A DNA stretch of 64,000 bases from Lachnoanaerobaculum sp. OBRC5-5 (GTDB lineage: Bacteria; Bacillota; Clostridia; Lachnospirales; Lachnospiraceae): NCBI RefSeq assembly GCF_000296385.1, contig NZ_JH815185.1, positions 2,575,385 through 2,639,384 of the forward strand, written 5' to 3'. A program made the translations under genes and the position numbers. Of the stretch, positions 35,669-44,058 are shown in pieces. Each line of letters starts with the position of its first letter. The stretch's first letter is position 1. A model generated the notes under the pieces. The model worked only from the letters and a program-made list of their open reading frames with translations, did no database searches and had not been told where the DNA came from.

Positions 35669-36348
35669 AAAGATCACAAATTAACAGCATCATAAGAGAG
35701 ATGGAGGAGCTTATAAAAGAGAACGGCTTTAATCTGCCGCCGTTTTGCAACTGGACTCCAAAGGATTGGGAAAACAAGGGGCATGAATATGATGAAATAA
35801 GAGATAATATGCTCGGATGGGATATAACGGACTTCGGACTCGGAGATTTTGATAAGATAGGTTTCGGGCTTATTACACTCAGAAACGGGAACAGGAACAA
35901 CGAGAAGTATAAAAAGGTATATGCGGAGAAGCTTTTATTCTTAAGAGACGATATGATGGCGCCTATGCATTTCCATTGGTTTAAATCGGAGGATATTATA
36001 AACAGAGGTGGCGGTACACTTCTTATAAAAGTATATAATGATGACGGTAAGGGCGGACTTGCCGACTCGGATGTACTTATAAATTCAGACGGAAGATCAT
36101 ACTATGTAAAAGCGGGAAGCCTTGTAAAGCTTTTGCCGGGAGAGAGTATCACCATATGGCCACATCAATACCATGAGTTCCATGTGGAGCCGGGAAGCGG
36201 AAGTGTGCTTATAGGTGAAGTTTCCCAATGTAATGATGACAATATAGACAACAGATTCTATGAAGATATAGGCAGATTCCCTGAGATAGAAGAGGACGAA
36301 GAGCCGTATAGACTGCTTTGCAATGAGTATCCGGTAGCGAAGGATTGA
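35665..36348 (+). CDS. D-lyxose isomerase-family cupin (sugar ketol-isomerase)
   Basis: This 227-residue cupin belongs to the D-lyxose isomerase family. The metal site is visible as HFHWFKSEDI (two His and a Glu, near residues 94-103) and a downstream His in WPHQYHEFH. Characterised members interconvert D-lyxose/D-xylulose and D-mannose/D-fructose with Mn2+. The ketose product would suit the PfkB kinase at the start of the locus. It overlaps the preceding gene by ATGA. A C-terminal relic of a second copy lies after the next gene. Confidence 0.85.
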   Translation: MKRSQINSIIREMEELIKENGFNLPPFCNWTPKDWENKGHEYDEIRDNMLGWDITDFGLGDFDKIGFGLITLRNGNRNNEKYKKVYAEKLLFLRDDMMAPMHFHWFKSEDIINRGGGTLLIKVYNDDGKGGLADSDVLINSDGRSYYVKAGSLVKLLPGESITIWPHQYHEFHVEPGSGSVLIGEVSQCNDDNIDNRFYEDIGRFPEIEEDEEPYRLLCNEYPVAKD

Positions 36349-36372
36349 GGGGAAATATAGAAAGAGAGAAAA

Positions 36373-38754
36373 ATGGTAAGTACAAAGGCGGCAGAGGCTT
36401 CAATAATTAAAGGGAATAATTATAGAATAAGTATTCTTACCGATAGACTTATAAGGTTTGAATACAGTAAAAAAAATATATTTGTTGATGAAGAGACGGC
36501 GGCTGTTACAAACAGAAAGTTCCCGAAAGCAAAATTTGATGTTTTGGACAGTGAAGACAAACTGGTTATAGTTACAGATTATCTAAGAGTAATATATGAT
36601 AAAAAAGAATTTACAGGTGAAGGCTTAAGGATTAATGTAAGCGGAAATTACGGAACAACTTCAAGTGTATGGCATTATGGAGATAAGAATGAGAGTTTAA
36701 AAGGAACAACCAGAACTCTTGATAATATTGACGGAGCAACAGAGCTTGGCGAGGGAATTGTTTCAAGGCAGATGTGGTCTGTGGTGGATGACAGCAATTC
36801 AATGCTTATAACAAAGGATGGATTTAAATTAAGAAAAGATTCTGAAGCAATAGATTTATATTTCTTCGGATATGGACTTGATTTTTTGACAGCACTGAAG
36901 GATTTCTATACTCTCAGTGGAGAATTACCTCTACTGCCGAGATTTACACTTGGTAACTGGTGGAGCAGATATTATAAATACACTCAAAAGTCATATCTGG
37001 ATTTGATGGACAGATTTGACAGTGAGGATATTCCGTTTTGTGTGGCGGTTATCGATATGGACTGGCACATTACTGATGTGGAAGGAAGATTCGGTACAGG
37101 ATGGACAGGTTATACATGGAATAAGGAACTTTTCCCAAGTCCAAAAGATTTTCTAAGTGAACTGCATACAAGAGGATATAAGGTCTTACTGAATGTACAT
37201 CCGGCAGACGGTATAAGGGCATATGAAGATTGCTATAAGGATATGGGGGAATTTATGGGTGTAGATATTAAAAAGGAAGAACCTGTACTTTTTGATATTG
37301 CCGATGATAAATTCAGAGAAGGATATTTTAAACATGTACATCATCCACTTGAAAAGCAGGGAGTCGATTACTGGTGGATAGACTGGCAACAGGGAGAAAA
37401 CTCAGGCCATAAGGGGCTTGATCCGCTATGGCTTTTAAACTATTTCCACTATAAAGATTCTGAAAGAAGAGATGAGGGAAGAGGTCTAATACTTTCAAGA
37501 TATGCAGGAGTGGGAAGTCACAAATATCCTATAGGATTTTCCGGAGATACCATTATTACATGGGACAGTCTTGACTTTCAGCCGTATTTTACAGCTACAG
37601 CATCAAATATCGGATATGCATGGTGGAGCCATGATATCGGCGGACATATGAACGGAGTTCGAGATGACGAGATGTTTGTAAGATGGGTACAGTTTGGGGT
37701 ATTCTCACCTATAATGAGATTGCACAGTACCTGCAATGAGTTTTCAGGAAAAGAACCTTGGAAGTACAATCAGATTGCGGAAAGAATAACAAAGAAATAT
37801 TTAAGACTTCGTCATAGACTTATACCATATCTTTATACTATGAACAAAAGAGCAAATGTGGATAAGCTTCCTTTAATACTGCCACTTTATTACTATGAGC
37901 CTGCAAATGATAAGGTTTATAATTATAAAAATGAGTATTATTTCGGAGAGGATCTGATAGTATGTCCTGTGACAAGAAAAATTGATGCAGAGAGCGGATT
38001 GGCAAAGACCAAGATATGGCTTCCGGAGGGTGAATGGTTTGATATCTTTACCGGAGTAAGGTATAGAGGAAATCGTGAACTTGAAATCTACAGAAATCTG
38101 GAAGATATCGCCGTATTTGCAAGAGAGGGAAGTATTTTACCTCTTAATGCAAATGTAAGTACAAATGAGATATCAAGTCCTGCAGAAATGGATCTGTTTA
38201 TTTTTGCCGGTAAGGACGGAGAGTTCACTCTTGCCGAAGATGAAAAGGAATTTAATACTTATGTCGAGTCTGACTGGGCATATACAGGATATGAGATTCT
38301 GGAAGGCAATGCAAAGAGAATATTTAGAATAAACCCTGTTTCGGGAAATAAAAATGCTGCAAGGGAGAAGAGAAGATATAATCTCTATTTCTACGGTGCA
38401 GGAAAAGAAAGTGAATTTGATATTTTACTCGATAAAAAGAAAATAGAACCTGCAAGTATTGAATATGATGAAACAAAAAATGTTTTAATTATAAGATTGC
38501 CGGAGATTTCATCATCATCTGCTTTAGAAGTGGAAATTGATGATAAAGAGAGCCCTTCACATAGCAGCATACAGAGCAGAGCATTTGATATACTTAATAA
38601 GGCACAGATAGAATATGATTTAAAGACAGCTGTAATGGAGGTGGTACGAAAGTATAACTCTCAAAATGCGTGTGAATTAATTGGTGAAATTTACTGTGTA
38701 TGTGAAAACGAGTTTGTTAGAGGAGCTATAATAGAGCTTTTATCTGCAAAATAG
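36373..38754 (+). CDS. GH31 alpha-glucosidase, cytoplasmic
   Basis: The 793-residue glycoside hydrolase has an N-terminal beta domain, a (beta/alpha)8 barrel and C-terminal beta domains. The nucleophile Asp is in YWWIDWQQG (near residue 335) and the acid/base Asp is likely in GFSGDTIITWDS (near residue 390). The W-x-D-W-Q-Q-G form is that of alpha-glucosidases of gut clostridia. No signal peptide is present, so it would act on an imported alpha-glycoside. The last 70 residues, helical and Glu-rich, lie outside the usual GH31 fold. Confidence 0.9.
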   Translation: MVSTKAAEASIIKGNNYRISILTDRLIRFEYSKKNIFVDEETAAVTNRKFPKAKFDVLDSEDKLVIVTDYLRVIYDKKEFTGEGLRINVSGNYGTTSSVWHYGDKNESLKGTTRTLDNIDGATELGEGIVSRQMWSVVDDSNSMLITKDGFKLRKDSEAIDLYFFGYGLDFLTALKDFYTLSGELPLLPRFTLGNWWSRYYKYTQKSYLDLMDRFDSEDIPFCVAVIDMDWHITDVEGRFGTGWTGYTWNKELFPSPKDFLSELHTRGYKVLLNVHPADGIRAYEDCYKDMGEFMGVDIKKEEPVLFDIADDKFREGYFKHVHHPLEKQGVDYWWIDWQQGENSGHKGLDPLWLLNYFHYKDSERRDEGRGLILSRYAGVGSHKYPIGFSGDTIITWDSLDFQPYFTATASNIGYAWWSHDIGGHMNGVRDDEMFVRWVQFGVFSPIMRLHSTCNEFSGKEPWKYNQIAERITKKYLRLRHRLIPYLYTMNKRANVDKLPLILPLYYYEPANDKVYNYKNEYYFGEDLIVCPVTRKIDAESGLAKTKIWLPEGEWFDIFTGVRYRGNRELEIYRNLEDIAVFAREGSILPLNANVSTNEISSPAEMDLFIFAGKDGEFTLAEDEKEFNTYVESDWAYTGYEILEGNAKRIFRINPVSGNKNAAREKRRYNLYFYGAGKESEFDILLDKKKIEPASIEYDETKNVLIIRLPEISSSSALEVEIDDKESPSHSSIQSRAFDILNKAQIEYDLKTAVMEVVRKYNSQNACELIGEIYCVCENEFVRGAIIELLSAK

Positions 38755-38827
38755 AGAATGCAATAAAGAAGAAAGTGAAAAGTATTACAGACTGCTTTGT
38801 AATGAGTATCATGAAGTTGGAAAATAA
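38753..38827 (+). pseudogene. C-terminal relic of a second D-lyxose isomerase gene
   Basis: In the frame starting at 38753 the translation ends EKYYRLLCNEYHEVGK and stop. The end of the isomerase at 35665 reads EEPYRLLCNEYPVAKD and stop. Seven consecutive residues (RLLCNEY) are identical and the stop lies at nearly the same place. No upstream part of the gene is visible, as the GH31 gene ends at 38754. This suggests a tandem isomerase copy largely lost by deletion. Confidence 0.75.
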
Positions 38828-38868
38828 ATTTTTAATTGTATAGATAATAACATAGAAAAATGTTAGAA

Positions 38869-38874
38869 TATAAT
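38869..38874 (+). promoter_or_regulatory. Putative -10 box upstream of the toxin-antitoxin-chaperone module
   Basis: TATAAT at 38869-38874 lies in an AT-rich stretch about 39 bp before the start at 38913. There is no good -35 at 17 bp, so this is only a candidate. Confidence 0.4.
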
Positions 38875-38912
38875 ATACATTATTGAGAGAGTATTGGTCA
38901 CATGGAGAAATA

Positions 38913-39500
38913 ATGAGATATACTGAAAGCTACTATAATCTAAGCCATGGGACAGATATTGAATCTGCAGAAGATATTAAAACAAATGGCTTTGCTTTAA
39001 GAGGAGATAAGACAAGTTGGTGTGGAGAAGGTGTATATTTCTATGATATAAAGGCGAAAGCCTGGTGGGCAGCTAAAAGAAAATGTAATGAGTTAAAGCA
39101 AAAGGGCAAAGGTAGTATTAAAGCCACGGTTATTTTAGCTGATATAGAAGATATATACAAGGATGAAACGTTTGACTTAAGGGTAAAAAAAGACTTGGAC
39201 GATTTTGAAAGCTTTGTCAATTCAATGTTATCAGGGGATGATAAAATTCTGATTGAAGGAGTTGATGATGAAGTAGAGAGAAAAATTGTATTAAGGTCCA
39301 TGTTGATTTCGTTTTATGCAAAAGAAAAACATTACAAGTTGATAATAGGCAATTTTAAACAACGTCAACAACCTTTATATGAGCGTACAATTGAGTTTGC
39401 AGATTCATTGGACATGGTTTTTGGAGTAGAGACAATATATTGTGTAAAAGATACCGGTATAATCAGTAATATTCGAATAGGAGGTAAGCAAGGTGAATAG
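38913..39500 (+). CDS. Putative ADP-ribosyltransferase toxin (PARP-like; CmdT-like position)
   Basis: The 195-residue protein shows PARP/ART-type features: NLSHGTD near residue 12 (the HGT element that contacts NAD), an ENGF-like helix (IKTNGFAL), CGEGVYFYD near residues 37-45 (G-x-G-[IV]-Y-F with the Tyr of an H-Y-E triad) followed by AKAWWAAKR, and a late candidate Glu in FGVETIYC. I prefer the ATG at 38913, which follows TGGAG, over the TTG at 38883. It overlaps a small gene by 8 bp, and a SecB-like gene follows. This order matches CmdT-CmdA-CmdC. The catalytic assignment is by motif only. Confidence 0.65.
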   Translation: MRYTESYYNLSHGTDIESAEDIKTNGFALRGDKTSWCGEGVYFYDIKAKAWWAAKRKCNELKQKGKGSIKATVILADIEDIYKDETFDLRVKKDLDDFESFVNSMLSGDDKILIEGVDDEVERKIVLRSMLISFYAKEKHYKLIIGNFKQRQQPLYERTIEFADSLDMVFGVETIYCVKDTGIISNIRIGGKQGE

Positions 39501-39747
39501 TTTGATGGACAAGTTTATAATGTATGCGAAAGAGCAGTTTGGATATGATATTTCACTGACAGAAGCTGATACTCCAGATACATTTGAGTCATTATTTGGA
39601 GTAAGCTTCATCACAGAAGAAGAAAACACAGCTGTATCATATGATGAAAAATTTATATATAAGAATGATTCAGCTATAGTAGCGAATATGGATACAGTAT
39701 ATTTAGTTGATGACTGTATACAACAGGATATTGGCTTGGCTGCTTAG
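39493..39747 (+). CDS. Small acidic protein, putative chaperone-dependent antitoxin
   Basis: The 84-residue acidic protein starts at a GTG 8 bases after a perfect AGGAGG (39479-39484) and overlaps the toxin candidate. I recognise no family. Its position between an ART-like gene and a SecB-like gene is that of the antitoxin in toxin-antitoxin-chaperone systems. The C-terminal stretch (DTVYLVDDCIQQDIGLAA) is hydrophobic and could be the chaperone-addiction tail. The role is inferred from context. Confidence 0.55.
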   Translation: MNSLMDKFIMYAKEQFGYDISLTEADTPDTFESLFGVSFITEEENTAVSYDEKFIYKNDSAIVANMDTVYLVDDCIQQDIGLAA

Positions 39748-39757
39748 TGAGGTGAGA

Positions 39758-40135
39758 ATGGATATTAAGGACATTAGATCAAGTCTACAAATGAAGAACT
39801 TTTGTTTTAGTAAATTTTCATTTGTGAGGGATAAGGTTATTAAAAATGGTGAACTTAATGCAGATATAAAGAAGAATATCATTCCTATCGGTAAGCATGA
39901 ATACAATGTAATATTGACAACTACAATTGAAAAGGATGATATGAACATAGAATTGGTAGCGGAAGCCCAATTTTTATATGAGTCGGAGGATTATTCAAGA
40001 GAAGAGTCAATAATAAATACAAATACTGTAGCAATAATGTTTCCATTTATTAGAAGCCAAGTTACGCTATTGACATCACAGCCCGGTATGGCTCCGATTA
40101 TACTTCCGCCTATTAATACGCAGAAGTTAAAGTGA
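39758..40135 (+). CDS. SecB-like chaperone of a toxin-antitoxin-chaperone module
   Basis: The 125-residue protein has the SecB C-terminal signature FPFIRSQVTLLTSQPG followed by PIILPPINTQ (cf. FP-Y-R...G-F-P-P-L-L-L-x-P-I-N in SecB), after a beta-sheet core. Low-GC Gram-positives generally lack SecB for export, so a SecB-like protein beside a toxin candidate points to a dedicated antitoxin chaperone, as in HigBA-SecB(TA) and CmdTAC. The ATG at 39758 follows GAGGTGAG. Confidence 0.8.
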   Translation: MDIKDIRSSLQMKNFCFSKFSFVRDKVIKNGELNADIKKNIIPIGKHEYNVILTTTIEKDDMNIELVAEAQFLYESEDYSREESIINTNTVAIMFPFIRSQVTLLTSQPGMAPIILPPINTQKLK

Positions 40136-40224
40136 TATATAGTTTATCTAAAAAACAGCATTTTTTAAAAATATTTTGGCCTTATTTTAAGCCGGACTAT
40201 TTTTAGTTTATTAAAGGAGATTTT

Positions 40225-40575
40225 ATGTTAGTATTTCATTATCCTAAATGTTCAACTTGTGTGAAGGCAAGAAAGTGGTTAAGAGATAAAAATGTGGAGT
40301 TCACAGAAAAGAATATTGTGGAGGAGACTCCAAGTGTAGAAGAGTTAAAAAAGGTTTTAGATTATTCGGGACTTCCTATAAAGAAGCTTTTTAATACAAG
40401 CGGTATGCTATATAGAGAGCTTAATATCAAAGAAAAAATGGATACTATGAGTGATGACGAAAAGCTCAAGCTCCTTTCAGAAAACGGAATGCTTGTAAAA
40501 AGACCTATAGTTTTGGGAGACGATTTTGCCTTGGTAGGTTTTAAAGAAAGTGAGTGGGGGAATAGGTGGCAGTAA
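40225..40575 (+). CDS. ArsC/Spx-family thioredoxin-fold protein
   Basis: The 116-residue protein has the N-terminal CxxC-type motif in YPKCSTCVKARKWL (residues 6-19) and the family segments NTSGMLYREL and KRPIVLGDDFALVGF. It resembles YffB/ArsC-like reductases and Spx-type regulators; the lack of Spx-specific features leaves the choice open. It is a single gene after AAAGGAGA. Confidence 0.85.
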   Translation: MLVFHYPKCSTCVKARKWLRDKNVEFTEKNIVEETPSVEELKKVLDYSGLPIKKLFNTSGMLYRELNIKEKMDTMSDDEKLKLLSENGMLVKRPIVLGDDFALVGFKESEWGNRWQ

Positions 40576-40704
40576 AGACATCGGTTAGAGCGTAATTTAT
40601 TTAAAACTGATAAAGCATAGAAAGTTTAGAAAATAATTTCAAAATGATTATTCTTATTGAAAAACTATTCAATGAGTGATATTCTAAGCTTATAATTATA
40701 TGAT

Positions 40705-40728
40705 GAGGGTCAAAGATATTTGACCCTC
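40705..40728. promoter_or_regulatory. Perfect hairpin/palindrome upstream of the NanA-type gene
   Basis: GAGGGTCAAA (40705-40714) pairs with TTTGACCCTC (40719-40728) across GATA. It follows a TATAAT at 40691-40696, so it would lie near the 5' end of the transcript of the gene at 40759, or act as an operator. The following TTGGTATT is a poor terminator tail. Confidence 0.5.
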
Positions 40729-40758
40729 TTGGTATTATCTCTACAATAAGGAGGCATT

Positions 40759-41673
40759 ATGAGAAATTTAGATAAGTACAAGGGAGTCATTCCGGCATTT
40801 TATGCATGTTATGATGATAACGGGGAGATCAGTCCTGAGAGAGTAAGAGCTCTTACAGAGTACTTTGTGGATAAAAAGGTTAGAGGAGTATATGTAAACG
40901 GTTCTTCAGGTGAATGTATTTATCAGAGCGTTGAAGACAGAAAAGTTGTTCTTGAGAATGTAATGAAGGTTAAGGGTGATCTCACAATAATTAACCATAT
41001 AGCATGTAACAATACAAAGGACGGTATGGAACTTGCAGCTCATGCAGAGAGTCTTAAAGTAGATGCAATTGCGGCAATTCCGCCTATTTATTTTAAGCTT
41101 CCGGAGTATGCCGTTGCACAGTATTGGAATGATTACAGCAGTGCTGCGCCGAATACAGATTTTATTATCTACAATATCCCACAGCTTGCAGGAGTGGCTT
41201 TAAGCAGAGGACTCTATGCAAAGATGAGAGAGAATAAGAATGTTATAGGTGTAAAGAATTCTTCCATGCCTGTATTTGACATTCAAGGCTTTGTAAGAGA
41301 CGGCGGCGATGATTATATCGTATTTAACGGTCCGGATGAGCAGTTTGTTTCAGGTAGAGTAATAGGTGCAAAAGCAGGTATCGGTGGAACATACGGAGCA
41401 ATGCCTGAGCTTTTCCTTGCAATGGATGAGTGTATAAATTCAGGCGATATGAAGAGAGCAAATGAGATACAATATTGTGTAAATGATATTATAGCGGCTC
41501 TTACTTCAGGACATGGAAATATGTATGCTATGATAAAGGAAGTTCTTAGAATTAACGAGGGGCTTGATATCGGAAGCGTAAGAAAACCGTTGGTGGCATT
41601 GACAGATGCCGATAAAGAGATTGCAAAATCAGCGGCAAAAATGATAGTTGACGCCAAGAAGAAATTTTTATGA
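40759..41673 (+). CDS. nanA: N-acetylneuraminate lyase/dihydrodipicolinate synthase-family aldolase
   Basis: This 304-residue class I aldolase is of the NanA/DapA family. Motifs are VNGSSGECIYQS (pyruvate carboxylate loop near residue 46), the Tyr in IIYNIPQLAG (near residue 137) and the Schiff-base Lys in IGVKNSS (near residue 164). The adjoining ROK kinase (4-bp overlap) suggests a NanA-NanK sialic-acid pair, although NanE and a transporter are not in the window. Confidence 0.8.
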   Translation: MRNLDKYKGVIPAFYACYDDNGEISPERVRALTEYFVDKKVRGVYVNGSSGECIYQSVEDRKVVLENVMKVKGDLTIINHIACNNTKDGMELAAHAESLKVDAIAAIPPIYFKLPEYAVAQYWNDYSSAAPNTDFIIYNIPQLAGVALSRGLYAKMRENKNVIGVKNSSMPVFDIQGFVRDGGDDYIVFNGPDEQFVSGRVIGAKAGIGGTYGAMPELFLAMDECINSGDMKRANEIQYCVNDIIAALTSGHGNMYAMIKEVLRINEGLDIGSVRKPLVALTDADKEIAKSAAKMIVDAKKKFL

Positions 41674-42620
41674 TAAATAAAGTGTATTTGGGAATTGATA
41701 TAGGTGGAACCGCAGCAAAGTTTGGACTTGTTGATGAGAACGGCAACATACTTCACAAGGATGAGTTCTCGGTTTCATTTGACGGATATGAGACTCCGAT
41801 ACTTAAGACTGTTTTGGAAAAGACAGAGTATTTTGTGGCTTCAAGCGGACTTGAGTTTAGTGAAATATCCGGTATAGGTGTATCTGCTACAGGTCAGATA
41901 GACTCCGAAAAAGGTGAAGTTATCGGAAGTGCGGGACATATAAAAAACTGGGTAGGATCAAAGATAAAGGAAAGCTTTGAAAAAAAATATGCTGTCAAAA
42001 CTATAGTTATAAATGATGCAAACAGTGCGGCCCTCGGTGAAAAATGGATAGGAGCAGGAAGAGGCTATAAAAATATAGTTGCTATAACTATCGGTACCGG
42101 AGTTGGTGGAGGCATTATAGTTGATGACAAGATTTTGCTTGGAAAAAGAGGACTGGCAGGAGAGATAGGACATATAGTGATACATGGAAGCGGAGAGAGT
42201 TGTTCATGCGGAAATGTAGGTTGTCTTGAAAGATATGCATCCACAACAGCGCTTGTAAGGAGTGTCTCAAAATTGCAAAAGGAAAATCCGACAGCTTTTC
42301 CGAAAGACTTTGAAGAAAATATAAACGGTAGAAAGATATTTGATGCCTTACATGAAAACAGCCTGTTAAGGCAGGCGGTTGATAACTGGGTGGATGATAT
42401 TTCACTTGGAATAATTTCACTGGTTCATATCTTTAATCCCGAACAGGTTATTATAGGCGGTGGAGTAAGCGGCAGAAAAGAGTTTATAGAAAGCCTTAGT
42501 AAAAAGGTAAATGAAAAAGTAATGCCAAGATTTTCAGAAGGACTTGAAATAGTTCCTGCAAAACTTGGAAATGATGCCGGCCTTATCGGTGCGATATATT
42601 ATTTGATAGAGAATAAATAA
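41670..42620 (+). CDS. ROK-family sugar kinase (NanK/glucokinase-like)
   Basis: The 316-residue ROK kinase has the ATP-binding LGIDIGGTAAKFG, the catalytic Asp in NDANSAALGE, the GTGVGGGI loop, and the zinc site from GEIGHIVI plus CSCGNVGCLERYAS. It is translationally coupled to the lyase gene. By context it is likely N-acetylmannosamine kinase, but sugar specificity is not set by these motifs. Confidence 0.88.
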   Translation: MINKVYLGIDIGGTAAKFGLVDENGNILHKDEFSVSFDGYETPILKTVLEKTEYFVASSGLEFSEISGIGVSATGQIDSEKGEVIGSAGHIKNWVGSKIKESFEKKYAVKTIVINDANSAALGEKWIGAGRGYKNIVAITIGTGVGGGIIVDDKILLGKRGLAGEIGHIVIHGSGESCSCGNVGCLERYASTTALVRSVSKLQKENPTAFPKDFEENINGRKIFDALHENSLLRQAVDNWVDDISLGIISLVHIFNPEQVIIGGGVSGRKEFIESLSKKVNEKVMPRFSEGLEIVPAKLGNDAGLIGAIYYLIENK

Positions 42621-42637
42621 AACATATAAATGCAAAT

Positions 42638-42694
42638 GAGCTTTATTTCATAATACTTGTAGCGCTTGTATTATGAAATAAAGCTCTTATTTTT
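42638..42694. terminator. Bidirectional terminator with a 19-bp perfect stem
   Basis: GAGCTTTATTTCATAATAC (42638-42656) pairs without mismatch with 42668-42686 across an 11-base loop. T-runs flank the 3' side, and the A-rich 5' side serves the opposite strand. It separates the convergent ROK kinase and trpB genes. Confidence 0.9.
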
Positions 42695-44058
42695 TACTCT
42701 ACCTTTGGCAGCATATCTGCATATTTTTTGAGTTCCTCATCTGTCGGAACACTGTCATCCATCTTTCCGTCATGGAATTTCTCATAAGCAACCATATCAA
42801 AATATCCGGTTCCTGTAAGTCCGAATACGATAGTCTTTTCTTCACCGCTCTCTTTGCATTTTTTTGCTTCTTCAATAGCCGCATAGATAGCATGTGAGCT
42901 CTCAGGAGCAGGGAGAATACCCTCAGTTCTTGCAAAATATTCTGCAGCCTTAAATACATCCGTCTGATTTACTGAAGCTGCCTCCATATAACCGTCATGA
43001 TAAAGCTGAGAGAGAGTAGAACTCATTCCATGATATCTGAGACCACCGGCATGGCTTGGTGAAGGAATAAAATCACTTCCTAAAGTGTACATCTTTGCAA
43101 GCGGAGTCATCATACCCGTATCACAGAAGTCATAGGCAAATGTTCCTCTTGTAAAGCTTGGACATGACGCAGGCTCTATAGCTACGATTCTCACATCACT
43201 TTCACCTCTGAGCTTCTCACCCATGAAAGGAGATATAAGACCGCCAAGGTTTGAACCGCCGCCTGCACAGCCTATAATAATATCAGGCTTGATATTATAC
43301 TTATCAAGTGCGGCCTTAGTCTCAAGACCGATAATTGACTGATGCAATAAAACCTGATTTAATACGCTTCCGAGCACATATCTGTACCCTTCAGTAGTTG
43401 TGGCCTTTTCTACAGCCTCCGATATAGCACATCCAAGACTTCCTGTGGTGCCGGGATGTCTTTCCAGAATTCTTCTTCCCACTTCCGTTTCCATAGACGG
43501 TGAAGGTGTGACGGTAGCACCGTATGTTCTCATAACCTCACGTCTGAAAGGCTTCTGCTCATAGGATACCTTAACCATATATACCTTACAGTCAAGTCCA
43601 AAGTATGCACATGCCATAGAAAGTGCGGTACCCCATTGTCCTGCACCGGTTTCTGTGGTAACACCTTTAAGTCCCTGTTCTTTAGCATAGTAGGCTTGAG
43701 CTATAGCCGAGTTTAACTTATGGCTTCCGCTGGTATTATTTCCCTCAAATTTGTAATAAATCTTTGCAGGTGTGCCAAGCTTTTCTTCCAGACAGTATGC
43801 TCTTACAAGTGGAGCAGGTCTGTACATTCTGTAAAATGATCTGATTGCCTCAGGTATCTCAAAATAAGCGGTGGTATCATCAAGCTCCTGCTTAACAAGC
43901 TCGTCACAGAATACATGTGACAGCTCTTCATAGGTCACAGGTTTATGTGTTCCGGGATTTAAAAGCGGAGCCGGCTTATTCTTCATATCAGCTCTTACAT
44001 TGTACCAATATTTTGGCATCTCATTTTCTTCCAAATAAATCTTATAAGGTATATCCAT
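42694..44058 (-). CDS. trpB: Tryptophan synthase beta chain, TrpB2 type
   Basis: This 454-residue PLP enzyme is of the TrpB2 group (longer than the roughly 400-residue TrpB1). It has the PLP Lys in GSHKLNSA, ETGAGQWG, and the Gly-rich phosphate loop CAGGGSNLGG. The start at 44058 is preceded on its strand by AAGGAG; the frame is open to 44124 but without a better site. No trpA or other trp genes are adjacent, so it may act as a stand-alone indole-salvage enzyme, as proposed for TrpB2 proteins. Confidence 0.92.
   Translation of the reverse strand: MDIPYKIYLEENEMPKYWYNVRADMKNKPAPLLNPGTHKPVTYEELSHVFCDELVKQELDDTTAYFEIPEAIRSFYRMYRPAPLVRAYCLEEKLGTPAKIYYKFEGNNTSGSHKLNSAIAQAYYAKEQGLKGVTTETGAGQWGTALSMACAYFGLDCKVYMVKVSYEQKPFRREVMRTYGATVTPSPSMETEVGRRILERHPGTTGSLGCAISEAVEKATTTEGYRYVLGSVLNQVLLHQSIIGLETKAALDKYNIKPDIIIGCAGGGSNLGGLISPFMGEKLRGESDVRIVAIEPASCPSFTRGTFAYDFCDTGMMTPLAKMYTLGSDFIPSPSHAGGLRYHGMSSTLSQLYHDGYMEAASVNQTDVFKAAEYFARTEGILPAPESSHAIYAAIEEAKKCKESGEEKTIVFGLTGTGYFDMVAYEKFHDGKMDDSVPTDEELKKYADMLPKVE

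Noticed and set aside
25787-38754. Sulfoquinovose degradation (GH31, isomerase, PfkB kinase and aldolase also occur in sulfoglycolysis)
   Set aside because: The GH31 enzyme has the standard alpha-glucosidase W-x-D-W-Q-Q-G active site, the isomerase is a D-lyxose-type cupin rather than a sulfoquinovose isomerase of the YihS type, and no sulfopropanediol or sulfolactate exporter or reductase is present.
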